A stretch of 64,000 bases of DNA from Granulibacter bethesdensis CGDNIH1 (GCF_000014285.2 NC_008343.2:1824501-1888500), one strand, 5' to 3'. Numbered from the stretch's first letter, positions 16,708 to 25,769 are shown. Translations and numbers: made by a program. The notes: a model not told the origin generated them from the letters alone.

Positions 16708-17724
16708 ATGCCGGTCAGCATGTTTCAAAACGCCGACACACACTCACTTGAAACCAGTCTCGCGGCCCTGGAAGCCACCGGCGCGAAAATAGCGGCGGTG
16801 CGCACCGAAATCGGCAAGGCGATTTTCGGGCAGCGCGCGGTGATCGAACAGACTCTGGTAACGCTGCTCAGCGGCGGCCATCTGCTGCTGGTCGGGGTGC
16901 CGGGGCTGGGTAAAAGCCGTCTGGTGGAAACGCTCGGCACGGTGCTGGGGCTGCATGCCGGGCGGGTGCAGTTCACGCCCGATCTGATGCCTGCCGATAT
17001 TCTCGGCAGCGAAGTGCTGGAGGAAGCGGAGCATGGCCGACGCGCCTTCCGCTTCATCCCCGGCCCGATTTTCTGCCAGCTTCTGATGGCCGACGAGATC
17101 AACCGCGCCAGCCCGCGCACACAATCGGCGCTGCTTCAGGCGATGCAGGAGGGTAAGGTCGCAGTCGGCGGCGTGGAGCATGCCCTGCCGCGCCCGTTCC
17201 ATGTGCTGGCGACGCAGAACCCGGTGGAGCAGGAAGGTACCTATCCACTGCCGGAAGCACAGCTGGACCGGTTTCTGCTTCAGGTCACCCTGACCTACCC
17301 GGAGGCCGCCGATGAGCGCGCCATGCTGCTGGCCACCACCGGCGCGGAGGAAGCCCGTCCGCAACAGGCCCTGACGGCCGAGGATCTGCTTCAGGCACAG
17401 CGTCTGGTACGGCAGATGCCGGTTGGCGACAGCGTGGTGGATGCGATTCTGGCACTGGTGCGTGGCGCCCGCCCGGAAACCACGGAGGATACGGAATTGC
17501 GCCGTTATCTGGCCTGGGGGCCGGGGCCTCGGGCGGCGCAGGCGCTGATGCTGGCGACCCGCGCCCGTGCCCTGCTGGATGGGCGGCTGGCCCCCAGCCT
17601 CGATGACGTGGCAGCCCTGGCTCCGCCGGTGCTGCGGCATCGCATGGCGCTGGGTTTCGCCGCCCGCGCCGAGGGCATTCAGCTCGATCAGTTGATCGAG
17701 CGCCTGATCGAGCGGATCGGGTGA
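16708..17724 (+). CDS. MoxR family AAA+ ATPase
   Basis: A AAA+ ATPase of about 338 residues with Walker A GVPGLGKS, the MoxR segment GRVQFTPDLMPADILGSEVL, Walker B LLMADEINRASPRTQSALLQ, and sensor 1 in HVLATQNPVEQEGTYPLPEA. MoxR proteins act as chaperone-like ATPases with von Willebrand A-domain partners, and the next three genes encode just such partners. Start candidates are ATGs at 16696, 16708 and 16720; AGAGGA at 16689-16694 is too close to the first and rather far from the second, so the start is uncertain by a few codons. The stop overlaps the GTG of the DUF58 gene (GTGA). Confidence 0.92.
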   Translation: MPVSMFQNADTHSLETSLAALEATGAKIAAVRTEIGKAIFGQRAVIEQTLVTLLSGGHLLLVGVPGLGKSRLVETLGTVLGLHAGRVQFTPDLMPADILGSEVLEEAEHGRRAFRFIPGPIFCQLLMADEINRASPRTQSALLQAMQEGKVAVGGVEHALPRPFHVLATQNPVEQEGTYPLPEAQLDRFLLQVTLTYPEAADERAMLLATTGAEEARPQQALTAEDLLQAQRLVRQMPVGDSVVDAILALVRGARPETTEDTELRRYLAWGPGPRAAQALMLATRARALLDGRLAPSLDDVAALAPPVLRHRMALGFAARAEGIQLDQLIERLIERIG

Positions 17725-18635
17725 GTCCAGCCCATATGGCGGCTTCTTCTCATCAGCAGACCCTGCTGCGGGCACAGGCGGAGGCCGAGCGATTGCCGCC
17801 TTTGCTGGCGGCGGCGGAGCGGGTGGCGTCCTCCGTCGCACAGGGCGTGCATGGCCGCCGCCGCACCGGCAGCGGCGAGAGTTTCTGGCAGTTCCGCCCA
17901 TTCTCCCCCGGTGATACGCCCCGCCGCATCGACTGGCGGCAATCCGCACGCTCCGGGCAGGATGCCCCGCGGGGATGGTTCATCCGGGAGACGGAGTGGG
18001 AAGCGGCACAGACGGTTTTTCTGTGGACCGACCGCTCTGCCTCCATGCAGTTCCGCTCGGCGGCAGCGACGGTCTCCAAGCTGGAACGGGCCGATCTGCT
18101 GTTGCTGGCGCTGGCCTCCCTGCTGCTGCGCGGCGGGGAGCGTGTGCGGCTGCTGGGGGCGGAAACACGCTTCAGCGGCGGACAGGCCGCGCTGGAGGCG
18201 CTGGCTATGGCGCTGGACACGCTGGTGCCGGGTGAGGTGCCGCCTCTCTCCGCGCCGGTGCCTCCTTTTTCCCATGCGGTGCTGATCGGCGATTTCCTCG
18301 GGCCGCTGGAGGAAATCCGCGCCTCACTGGCCCGGCTGGCGGCGCTGCCGGTGCGGGGATGCGTGCTTCAGATTCTCGATCCGGCCGAAGTGCTGCTGCC
18401 CTATGAAGGTCGCGTGCGCTTCACCGGGATGGAAGCCGATGGGGAGGTGCTACTCCCCCGCGTCAACGCGGTGCGGGAGGAATATGCCAGACGGCTGGCC
18501 GCCCAGCAGGAAGGATTGGCCGCGCTCTGTGCCGGGATGGGCTTCACCTTCTCCATCCATCGCACCGATCGGGGGCCGGAACTGCCTCTGCTGGCACTGC
18601 ATCAGGCGCTGGCAGACAGTCGGGCCAGCACCTGA
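17721..18635 (+). CDS. DUF58 domain protein (MoxR partner)
   Basis: A protein of 304 residues with the DUF58 core GESFWQFRPFSPGDTPRRID followed by WRQSARSG, then a VWA-like fold that includes LWTDRSASMQF, a degenerate metal-ion-dependent adhesion site. DUF58 proteins are found next to MoxR ATPases throughout bacteria and are thought to be their clients or adaptors. The GTG start overlaps the moxR stop; an ATG at 17736 is an alternative that drops five residues. The gene is followed 13 bases later by the DUF4159 gene, so the four genes from 16708 to 23784 form one operon. Confidence 0.88.
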   Translation: MSPAHMAASSHQQTLLRAQAEAERLPPLLAAAERVASSVAQGVHGRRRTGSGESFWQFRPFSPGDTPRRIDWRQSARSGQDAPRGWFIRETEWEAAQTVFLWTDRSASMQFRSAAATVSKLERADLLLLALASLLLRGGERVRLLGAETRFSGGQAALEALAMALDTLVPGEVPPLSAPVPPFSHAVLIGDFLGPLEEIRASLARLAALPVRGCVLQILDPAEVLLPYEGRVRFTGMEADGEVLLPRVNAVREEYARRLAAQQEGLAALCAGMGFTFSIHRTDRGPELPLLALHQALADSRAST

Positions 18636-18648
18636 TGGGAGACAACCC

Positions 18649-21513
18649 ATGATGTTTCTGTCTCCATGGCTGTTGCTGGCACTCGGCCTGCTGCCGATCC
18701 TGTGGTGGCTGCTGCGGGCTACGCCTCCCGCCCCACGGCAGGAGAAATTTCCCAGCCTCCGTCTGCTGCGTGATCTGGCGATGCGGGAGGAAACACCAGC
18801 CCGCACGCCATGGTGGCTGCTGGCCCTGCGGATCGCTGCCGCCACGCTGGTGGTCATAGGGCTGGCCGGGCCGGTCTCCACCCCGCTGGAGGCGTTGCCC
18901 GGCGCTGCTGGTTCCTCCCACTCACCCCTTCTGCTCGTGCTGGATGATGGCTGGGCCTCTGCCCCGCGCTGGCCGGGCATCCTGCGCGCGGCAGAGCAGA
19001 GTCTGGATCGCGCCGCCATGGATGGACGGCAGGCGGCATTTCTGACCACTGCCCCCGGCGGAGACGGCACCCAGCCCACCACCAGCCCGGTCATGGACCC
19101 CGCTCTGCTGCGCGCCCGCATCGGTGCGTTGCAGCCTCAGCCATGGGCCACCGATCACCGTGCCGCCGCTGCCATGCTGAACCGGCTGCCGGCCAAGGGA
19201 TGGGGCGTGGTGGCAATTCCGGATGGTCTCGCCCAACCGGGTGACGATGTGTTCGCCGCGGCATTGAATCACCTCGGCCCGGTGATGAAGGTCGAGACCG
19301 AAGGCAGCGCACCCTTGCTGCTGCGCCCGCCCGTGATCCAGCCCGACCGGCTGATCCTGCGCGTATCCCATACCGGACGCAGCGCAGGGACCGATCATGC
19401 CGATGTGCTGGCCCAGACCGCCGATGGACGCAGCCTGTCCCGCACCCGCATTGTCCTGCCCGCTACACCGGGTACCGCCGAAGCCCCGCTGACCCTGCCG
19501 CCGGAGATCCGCAACCAGCTTGCAAGGCTGGTGCTGGACGGACCACAAGGTGCAGGCGGCATCGTGCTGCTGGATGAACAGTCGCGCCGACGTCCGGTCG
19601 GGCTGGTGGCGGCGGATCGCACCGCCGCCGACACGCCGCTGCTCGGCCCGCTCTATTACCTGCGTCGCGCTCTGGAACCCTATGCGGAGGTTCGGGAGGG
19701 CAATTTGAACACCCTGCTCTCCCGCGATCTGTCCGTGCTGATCCTCGCCGACCGGCCGGTGGAAAATGAGGAAGAGCGCGCCGCCATCCTGCGCTTCGTC
19801 AACAAGGGCGGGGAGCTGATCCGCTTTGCCGGGCCGCATCTGGCCGCGCATCCGGATGATCTGCTGCCGGTCCGGCTGCTGGATGGCGACCGCCAGCTCG
19901 GCGGGGCAATGTCATGGGGACATCCGGCGCATCTGGCCCCGTTTCCGCCCGGCCCCTTCGCCGGACTGCCCCCGCTCGGGATGGCGTCCCCTGACATAAG
20001 ACGGGGTGACACAAGATCCGGCGATCAGAAAGCAGAGGATAAAACCGGGGCCGATATACGGGTCTCGCGGCAGGTCATGGCGGAACCCTCCACCGATCTC
20101 GCCACGCATAGCTGGGCGGTGCTGGAGGATGGAACGCCTCTGGTCACCGAGCGCAGTCAGGGGGCGGGGCGCATCGTGCTGTTTCATGTCACCGCCAATA
20201 CAGACTGGTCCACCCTGCCGCTCTCCGGGCTGTTCGTGGAAATGCTGAAGCGGCTGGTCGGGCTGGCGGCAGGCGTGGCCTCCATTCCGCCCGACACCAT
20301 GCTTTCCCCCGCCGAGACGCTGGACGGGTTCGGTCAGCCCGGCAGCCCACCGCAGGCCGCAACGCCGTTGCGCGCCGGAGATTTTGCCTCCACCCCGACC
20401 TCTCCCCATCATCCACCGGGGCTATACGGACCGGAACAGGGACGGCAGGCGCTGAATATCGGCACTGCCGCCCCTGCCCTTCTCCCCGCTGCACCTATTC
20501 CGGGAGCGCGCAACGTCACCGCCGCCCTGCTGGGACGGCAGCATGCGTTCGGACCGGGACTGATTGCCACCGCGCTGGCTCTGCTGGCACTGGATATGCT
20601 TCTGTCACTCTGGCTGCGCGGCATGCTGAAACGGGGCGGAGGGGATGGCGGCGGCGCCCTCACAACGCCCGCATCGAAACCCGCCTTTTTCGCCCGGCGG
20701 CGTAGAATGCTGAGCCTGCTCATCGGCGGCGCCGTCACCATGGCCGCGCTGCGCCCGCGCTCCGCACCGGCTGCTTCAGGCGGAATCGCCGGGAATCCGG
20801 ACAGCCATTATCCCTCGCTCGCCATCCATCTCGCTTATGTCGTGACCGGCAATGCGGAGCAGGATGCCATCTCCCGCATGGGGCTGACCGGGCTGGCCGA
20901 TTTCGTCTCCGGCCGGACCGCCGCGACGATCGCGCCGCCCATCGGTGTGGTGCCGGGGCGGGATGATCTCAGCTTCTACCCCCTGCTCTACTGGCCGCTG
21001 ACCAGCGACCAGAACCCGGATGCCTTGCCGGAAACCATGCTCGCGGCGCTGAACGATTATATGGCGCATGGGGGCATCATCCTGATCGACACGCGCGATG
21101 CCGGGGCCGGGGCCGGCATGAATGGCGGACATGAACGCCTGTTGCAGGCCATCGGGCGCTCCCTGAATGTGCCGCCGCTGACCCCGCTGACGCCGGAGCA
21201 TGTGCTGGCGCGCAGTTTCTATCTGCTGCACGATTTCCCCGGCCGTTACGCCGGTGGCGAGGTCTGGGTCCAGCGCGATGAGGACCGTGCCAATGACAGT
21301 GTCAGCCCGGTGATTATTGGCGGCAATGACTGGGCCTCGGCCTGGGCGGTGGATGATCAAGGGGGCCATCCCTATGCCACCATTCCCGGCGGCGCGCGGC
21401 AGAGGCTGCTGGCCTACCGCTTCGGCACCAATCTGGTGATGTATGCGCTGACCGGAAACTATAAGGGCGATCAGGTGCATGTGCCCTCCATTCTCGACCG
21501 GCTCGGGCAGTAG
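18649..21513 (+). CDS. BatA-like/DUF4159 domain membrane protein
   Basis: A 954-residue protein with three visible parts. The N-terminal 70 residues are the aerotolerance-regulator (BatA N-terminal) membrane hairpin (FLSPWLLLALGLLPILWWLL, ATPPAPRQEKFPSLRLLRDL). The middle is a large extracytoplasmic VWA-like and beta-rich region with membrane helices around residues 640-690. The last 220 residues are the DUF4159 domain (HLAYVVTGNAEQD, DDLSFYPLLYWPL, GGIILIDTRDAGAG), which has a glutamine-amidotransferase-like fold of unknown activity. A twin signal-like segment ARRRRMLSLLIGGAVTMAAL precedes DUF4159. GGGAGA lies before the ATG at 18649; the frame open to 18403 is not used since it overlaps DUF58. 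Co-transcribed with moxR. Confidence 0.85.
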   Translation: MMFLSPWLLLALGLLPILWWLLRATPPAPRQEKFPSLRLLRDLAMREETPARTPWWLLALRIAAATLVVIGLAGPVSTPLEALPGAAGSSHSPLLLVLDDGWASAPRWPGILRAAEQSLDRAAMDGRQAAFLTTAPGGDGTQPTTSPVMDPALLRARIGALQPQPWATDHRAAAAMLNRLPAKGWGVVAIPDGLAQPGDDVFAAALNHLGPVMKVETEGSAPLLLRPPVIQPDRLILRVSHTGRSAGTDHADVLAQTADGRSLSRTRIVLPATPGTAEAPLTLPPEIRNQLARLVLDGPQGAGGIVLLDEQSRRRPVGLVAADRTAADTPLLGPLYYLRRALEPYAEVREGNLNTLLSRDLSVLILADRPVENEEERAAILRFVNKGGELIRFAGPHLAAHPDDLLPVRLLDGDRQLGGAMSWGHPAHLAPFPPGPFAGLPPLGMASPDIRRGDTRSGDQKAEDKTGADIRVSRQVMAEPSTDLATHSWAVLEDGTPLVTERSQGAGRIVLFHVTANTDWSTLPLSGLFVEMLKRLVGLAAGVASIPPDTMLSPAETLDGFGQPGSPPQAATPLRAGDFASTPTSPHHPPGLYGPEQGRQALNIGTAAPALLPAAPIPGARNVTAALLGRQHAFGPGLIATALALLALDMLLSLWLRGMLKRGGGDGGGALTTPASKPAFFARRRRMLSLLIGGAVTMAALRPRSAPAASGGIAGNPDSHYPSLAIHLAYVVTGNAEQDAISRMGLTGLADFVSGRTAATIAPPIGVVPGRDDLSFYPLLYWPLTSDQNPDALPETMLAALNDYMAHGGIILIDTRDAGAGAGMNGGHERLLQAIGRSLNVPPLTPLTPEHVLARSFYLLHDFPGRYAGGEVWVQRDEDRANDSVSPVIIGGNDWASAWAVDDQGGHPYATIPGGARQRLLAYRFGTNLVMYALTGNYKGDQVHVPSILDRLGQ

Positions 21514-21525
21514 GACGGGGATTTG

Positions 21526-23784
21526 ATGCAGACCGATCATATCTCCGCCTCTGATCATATCTCCGCCTCTCTGGGGTTTCAGCCGCTTCTGCCGCTCTGG
21601 CTGCTGGGAACACTGGGGGTTCTGTGTCTGCTGGCGCTGCTGCCCGCGCTGCTGCGCCGGGCGCGGGGCTGGCCATGGCGGCTGGCCGCCTTCGCCGCGC
21701 TGCTGATCTGGCTCGGCGGTCCGATGCTGGTGCGGGAAACGCGGCAGGGGCTGGCCGATATCGCCCTGCTGGTGATCGACCAGAGCGGGTCCATGGCGCT
21801 GAAGGACCGCACCAAGCTGGCCGAACAGGCCCGCAGCATTCTGACGCGGACCATTCCCCAGCCCGGTCGTGCTGGTGAACCTCCGCTGGAACTGCGCACC
21901 GTCACCGTACCGGAGCATGGCCGTGACGGTACGAAACTTTTTGCCGCCATCGCGCAGGGGCTGGCCGATATTCCACGCGACCGGCTGGCTGGAATCGTCG
22001 CCGTCACCGACGGGCAGGTGCATGACGTGCCGCCCTCCATTGCCAAAGGCACGCCTCCGGCTTTCAACGCGCCGCTGCATGTGCTGCTGACCGGGCGGGG
22101 CGAGGAAACCGATCGCCGCCTGCGCATGATCGAGGCCCCGACCTACGGCATTGTCGGCAAGACCGTCTCCCTGCGCGTGGCGGTGGAGGATCTGGGCGTC
22201 GCCAACCCTGCCAATGGGGCCTCCCCTGGGGCCTCCCCGGGGGCGGAGTTGACCCTCCGCCGTGATGGAGAGGCTCCGGTGACGTACACCGTGCCGATCG
22301 GGCAGGAATACCCCATTACCCTGCCTGTGACCCATGAGGGGCCGAGCGTCATCGACATGACGGCGGCAACGCTGCCGGGAGAAGTCTCGACCATCAACAA
22401 CCACGCTGTCGTCACCCTCAACGGGGTGCGGGACCGGCTGCGCGTGCTGCTGGTCTCCGGCGAGCCGCATCAGGGCGAACGAGCATGGCGGCGGCTGCTG
22501 AAAGCCGATCCCTCGGTCGATCTGGTGCACTTCACCATTCTGCGGCCACCGGAAAAAGACGATAATACACCCCTCAACGAACTCTCGCTGATCGCCTTTC
22601 CGGTGCGGGAGTTGTTTCAGCAGAAAATCCGTGATTTCGATCTCATCATTCTCGACCGGTTCCAGAACCGGGGGATTCTGCCGCAAATCTACCTGCGCAA
22701 CATCGCCGATTATGTGCGGCAGGGCGGCGCCCTGCTGATGACTGCCGGGCCGGAATATGCCAGCCCGGTGAGCCTCGCCAATTCTCCGCTGGGGGAGGTG
22801 CTGCCCGCCATGCCGCATGGGCAGGAGTCCGACGATCCGCTTTCTGCCGTGATAGAAGGCGGGTTCCGCCCGCAGGTGACCCCACTCGGCACCCACCATC
22901 CGGTGACGGAGAAACTGCCCGGCGCACCGGGAGGGGGAAAAGATACCGCTTCGGAATGGGGATCGTGGTACCGCTATATCGCCACGGACAGCCCGGATAA
23001 TCCGGGGCATGACCAAACGGGGCATGGCCAAACTGTGCTCGCCACCCCGGATGGCGCGCCGCTGCTGATTCTGGACCATGTGGGCAAAGGGCGGGTGGCG
23101 CTGCTGCTATCCGACCAGATCTGGCTATGGTCACGCGGACATCAGGGGGGTGGTCCTCAGGCGGAGCTGCTGCGTCGCGTCGCACACTGGGCCATGAAGC
23201 AGCCTGAGCTTGAGGAACGCGCCCTGACGGCACAGATCACGCAGGGGCGTCTGACAGCCCTGTTGCGCAGCCCGGAGGATATTGCCCCCGGCACGGTGAC
23301 CGTGACCGATCCTGACGGCAAGGACACCAGCGTTCCCCTGCATATCACCGGGCCGGGGCGGGCGGAGGCCAGTCTACCCGCCGCCACACCCGGTGTCTGG
23401 CGCGTGCGTTATCGTCCGCCGCTGTCTGCTGAACCCGCTTCTCAGGAAGGGGACAAGGCTGCATCCTCTGAACTGACTGCTTTCGTGGCGGCATCCCCGC
23501 CTGATCCGGTGGAGGTCGCCGATCTCCGCGCCACGGCGACCGTGCTGAATGGCGCAGCCCGGCTCAGCGGTGGCAGTGTGCAATGGCTGTCGCCCGCAGG
23601 GGTACCCGCTATCCGCCGCGTCTCCATGGACGCGCACGCCGCTGGAAATGGCTGGATTGGCCTGCGCCGCAATGATGCCCATCTGGTGACCGGAATTGAT
23701 GCGCTGCCGCTTTTACCCGGCTGGATCGCTCTGCCGCTGATCCTGTTGCTGATCCTGGCAGCGTGGCGGCGTGAGGGACGATAA
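21526..23784 (+). CDS. Membrane protein with VWA-like and amidotransferase-like domains
   Basis: A 752-residue protein. Two N-terminal membrane helices are followed by a VWA-type strand with the metal-site motif VIDQSGSMAL near residue 87. A beta-rich middle and a glutamine-amidotransferase-like segment (NIADYVRQGGALLMTAGPEY) come next, and a C-terminal membrane helix (LPGWIALPLILLLILAAWRR) ends the protein. It is the last gene of the MoxR operon, starting 12 bases after the DUF4159 stop. The ribosome-binding site ACGGGGA precedes the ATG at 21526. An exact 18-bp tandem duplication (21535-21570) repeats DHISAS at residues 4-15. Function unknown; related operons have been linked to envelope stress and aerotolerance. 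Confidence 0.8.
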   Translation: MQTDHISASDHISASLGFQPLLPLWLLGTLGVLCLLALLPALLRRARGWPWRLAAFAALLIWLGGPMLVRETRQGLADIALLVIDQSGSMALKDRTKLAEQARSILTRTIPQPGRAGEPPLELRTVTVPEHGRDGTKLFAAIAQGLADIPRDRLAGIVAVTDGQVHDVPPSIAKGTPPAFNAPLHVLLTGRGEETDRRLRMIEAPTYGIVGKTVSLRVAVEDLGVANPANGASPGASPGAELTLRRDGEAPVTYTVPIGQEYPITLPVTHEGPSVIDMTAATLPGEVSTINNHAVVTLNGVRDRLRVLLVSGEPHQGERAWRRLLKADPSVDLVHFTILRPPEKDDNTPLNELSLIAFPVRELFQQKIRDFDLIILDRFQNRGILPQIYLRNIADYVRQGGALLMTAGPEYASPVSLANSPLGEVLPAMPHGQESDDPLSAVIEGGFRPQVTPLGTHHPVTEKLPGAPGGGKDTASEWGSWYRYIATDSPDNPGHDQTGHGQTVLATPDGAPLLILDHVGKGRVALLLSDQIWLWSRGHQGGGPQAELLRRVAHWAMKQPELEERALTAQITQGRLTALLRSPEDIAPGTVTVTDPDGKDTSVPLHITGPGRAEASLPAATPGVWRVRYRPPLSAEPASQEGDKAASSELTAFVAASPPDPVEVADLRATATVLNGAARLSGGSVQWLSPAGVPAIRRVSMDAHAAGNGWIGLRRNDAHLVTGIDALPLLPGWIALPLILLLILAAWRREGR

Positions 23785-23883
23785 TTGGGACACATGGGGG
23801 AAGACTGTTCAGCCTGATGCATCCGCAATTTTTCCACTGCGTCACAAGCAGGACGACACAAGAAACACGACAGGGAAACAGAA

Positions 23884-24393
23884 ATGGCCAGACAGCCCGA
23901 TTTTCATGAGAATAATCAGGATGCCGCGTCTGCGCGCTGGTCTCCGACAGTGGCGCTGGCGGGATTTATCGCTTTCTGCCTGCTGGTGGCAGCCGTTGAT
24001 GGTGTCTTTACGCAGGGCGGCGTGCGCGACTGGTATCCATCACTCACCAAACCGCCCGGAACACCGCCGAACTGGGTCTTTCCGGTCGTCTGGACCACGC
24101 TATATATCATGATCGGTGTAGCAGGCTGGCTGCTATGGCGCCGCAGGGCATGGAGCACGCTACGCCTGTGGGGCTGGCAGATTCTGATCAACGCGCTGTG
24201 GAACCCGATTTTTTTCGGCCTCCACCAGATCGGGATCGCGCTGATTGTGATTATGGCGCTGCTGGCCCTGATTTTTCGTTGCATCCAGCGCTTTAAAGCG
24301 ATTGATGCTCTGGCGGCGTGGCTGTTTGTGCCATATGCCGTATGGGTCTGCTATGCTACCTATCTGAATGTCGGCTTCTGGTGGCTGAACTGA
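23884..24393 (+). CDS. TspO/MBR family membrane protein
   Basis: A protein of 169 residues with five membrane helices after a polar N-terminal tail of about 25 residues. TspO marks are present: WYPSLTKPPGTPPNWVFPVVW (split here as WYPSLTKPPG and PPNWVFPVVW), then WGWQILINALWNPIFFGLHQ and a C-terminal YATYLNVGFWWLN. TspO binds tetrapyrroles, and in alphaproteobacteria it modulates photosynthesis or stress genes in response to oxygen; sterol or haem ligands are also reported. The residues lining the ligand pocket (W, N, W-N-P-I-F-F) are retained. It lies 99 bases after the MoxR operon and may be co-transcribed with it, although a separate promoter is possible. Confidence 0.92.
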   Translation: MARQPDFHENNQDAASARWSPTVALAGFIAFCLLVAAVDGVFTQGGVRDWYPSLTKPPGTPPNWVFPVVWTTLYIMIGVAGWLLWRRRAWSTLRLWGWQILINALWNPIFFGLHQIGIALIVIMALLALIFRCIQRFKAIDALAAWLFVPYAVWVCYATYLNVGFWWLN

Positions 24394-24449
24394 ACCGCAT
24401 GCACCCGCCTCTGCCATCGGGCACCGGGCGGAAGGGAGTATTCATTCTG

Positions 24450-25046
24450 ATGGCGTATCGCCTGACTTCTTCTTTGTCGTTTCGCACACGCTGTGGCGGT
24501 ATTCTGGCGGTTCTGGTGACCACCCTCTGCATTGTTCCGGAGCATACTGCGCAGGCGCAGGGCATGGGTATGCACAACAACCCGCACGCCTCAGAACCCA
24601 AGGTGCAGCAGGCTCCTCCCCCCTCTCTGCCCGGCTCCAAACCTGCCAGCCATACGCCGGTGCCGCCGCCCGACAAATCGCTGGCCGATATGCAGCCGAA
24701 TGACGCCCTGTTCGATGCCATCAACCGCGGCGATGTCCCTGCCGCCCGCGACGCCCTGTCACGCGGCGCGCAGCTGGAGGCACGCAATGTGCTGGGCATG
24801 ACCCCTCTGGAGCTGTCGGTGGATCTGGGGAGGAACGAGATTTCCTTCCTGCTGCTCTCCATGCGTCCGCCCCCGGACAGCGCCGCCGTCATCAGCGGTC
24901 CAGCCCCTAAACCGGTTGCTACAGCCGGCAAGGGGACCAGGAGCAAGGGCAGCAAATCCCATCATGAGGATAGCGCCGCAATCTCCGCCACACAGCCGAA
25001 ACAGGCCAGCGCCAATGAAACAGGCTTTCTAGGCTTTAATCGCTAG
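24450..25046 (+). CDS. Exported protein with an ankyrin-type repeat
   Basis: A 198-residue protein with a signal peptide (TRCGGILAVLVTTLCIVPEH, cleavage probably after AQA) and a proline-rich linker (about residues 45-80). One and a half ankyrin units follow: NDALFDAINRGDVPAARDAL, then GAQLEARNVLGMTPLELSVD. The tail is Lys/Ser-rich. Ankyrin units bind other proteins; periplasmic examples often protect catalases or membrane complexes, but the partner here is unknown. I use the ATG at 24450, with GGAG about 12 bases upstream; earlier in-frame starts would put it inside tspO and break the signal peptide. The 110 bases from its stop to the tRNA hold no gene. Confidence 0.7.
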   Translation: MAYRLTSSLSFRTRCGGILAVLVTTLCIVPEHTAQAQGMGMHNNPHASEPKVQQAPPPSLPGSKPASHTPVPPPDKSLADMQPNDALFDAINRGDVPAARDALSRGAQLEARNVLGMTPLELSVDLGRNEISFLLLSMRPPPDSAAVISGPAPKPVATAGKGTRSKGSKSHHEDSAAISATQPKQASANETGFLGFNR

Positions 25047-25156
25047 CTCTTATGCGTCCGGTCGGCCGGGAAACAGTCCGACCGGAAAAGACTGTGCGGA
25101 AAGCGGATTGCAGAACACCGCCAGTTATGTCTAAAACCCCTCCCACTCACCAGCGG

Positions 25157-25231
25157 GCCGGGTTAGCACAGTGGTAGTGCAGCGGTTTTGTAAACCGAAG
25201 GTCGGGGGTTCAAATCCCTCACCCGGCACCA
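25157..25231 (+). tRNA. tRNA-Thr (anticodon TGT)
   Basis: The acceptor arms GCCGGGT and ACCCGGC pair fully, followed by discriminator A and an encoded CCA. The D arm GCAC/GTGC, the T arm with GGTTCAAAT and the seven-base anticodon loop TTTGTAA are all present, giving anticodon TGT (reads ACA, Thr). It marks the left edge of an accessory block. Confidence 0.95.
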
Positions 25232-25251
25232 GTTTGGATGGTTGGGTGTGC

Positions 25252-25440
25252 TCAGCTTTTCCAGACAATCTGATCGCCCCTTTGCATCGCCTGCACGGCA
25301 GAGCGCACCTGTCCATGTGCTGCCGTCATCATAACAAGCGGGAGATTGTTTCCACGGCTTTCCAGATGCGCCTGAAGCTGCCCCCCATTAAACCAGGCAT
25401 TGATCCACATCATCCGTGGCTGCGCCCGTGCAATGTGGCT
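25252..25440 (-). pseudogene. Relic of a FixJ-like response regulator receiver domain
   Basis: The minus-strand frame ending at 25252 contains QLQAHLESRGNNLPLVMMTA followed by AHGQVRSAVQAMQRGD. This is the alpha3-beta4-alpha4 part of a FixJ/NtrC-type receiver (usual pattern LPVVMMTAHGDVxxAVxAMxxGA). One extra alanine breaks the beta4 loop, the region where the phospho-acceptor aspartate should be is degraded (WINAWFNGG), and the frame stops where the conserved Lys-Pro would follow. No output domain remains. It is therefore a fragment, not a gene, and lies divergent from the Fnr-like relic next to it. Confidence 0.65.
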
Positions 25441-25743
25441 GATGGAGGATGGCAGGCGACAGCGGGTTATGCCGGGCCTCCAGACAGCGTGTGAAAGATT
25501 GCCTGGTTTTCCGGATGACATGCGCGACCGGCTGGATGAAGGGCCAGGCAATGCCATCATCCTGCCCATGAGCCGTAGCGACATCGCCGATTATCCGGGC
25601 CTGACGATTGAAACCATCTCTGCCGCACCTTGACAGCGTTACGGCGGGAAGGACTGGTCAACATCTGTAAATCCCAAATTTTGCTCCTTTCCCGTCCTTT
25701 CCTCAAGCTGAACGATGCCCCCCATATCGCGCAGGTGCACTGA
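25440..25743 (+). pseudogene. Relic of a Crp/Fnr (FixK-like) regulator, frameshifted
   Basis: The plus strand reads DDMRDRLDEGPGNAIILPMS and RSDIADYPGLTIETIS, the DNA-recognition helix-turn-helix of Fnr/FixK proteins (usual LPMSRxDIADYLGLTxETVSR). The frame then stops, but shifting by one base near 25625 restores TLTALRREGLVNICKSQIL, the normal continuation. The cyclic-nucleotide-like N-terminal domain is missing and a conserved Leu has become Pro. Together with the FixJ-like relic on the other strand this is the remnant of an oxygen-responsive regulatory pair. The stretch between the tRNA and the adhesin gene holds nothing else. Confidence 0.7.
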
Positions 25744-25757
25744 CACGATATGGGGGG
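25718..25757 (-). terminator. Strong hairpin after the Hint adhesin gene
   Basis: A perfect 12-bp inverted repeat (CCCCCCATATCG with CGATATGGGGGG) and a 16-base loop starts 12 bases past the adhesin stop codon on the minus strand. There is no T tract, so it may end transcription with help or protect the 3' end of the mRNA rather than act as a classical terminator. Confidence 0.5.
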
Positions 25758-25769
25758 AGAAGCCTCAGA

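Noticed and set aside
20776-23079. 767-codon minus-strand frame
   Set aside because: Antisense to the DUF4159 and VWA-like genes, low-complexity His/Gln/Arg composition, no domain recognised.
25131-25316. Minus-strand frame reading GEGFEPPTFGLQNRCTTTVL
   Set aside because: This is the reverse strand of tRNA-Thr; such peptides are a frequent false annotation over tRNA genes.
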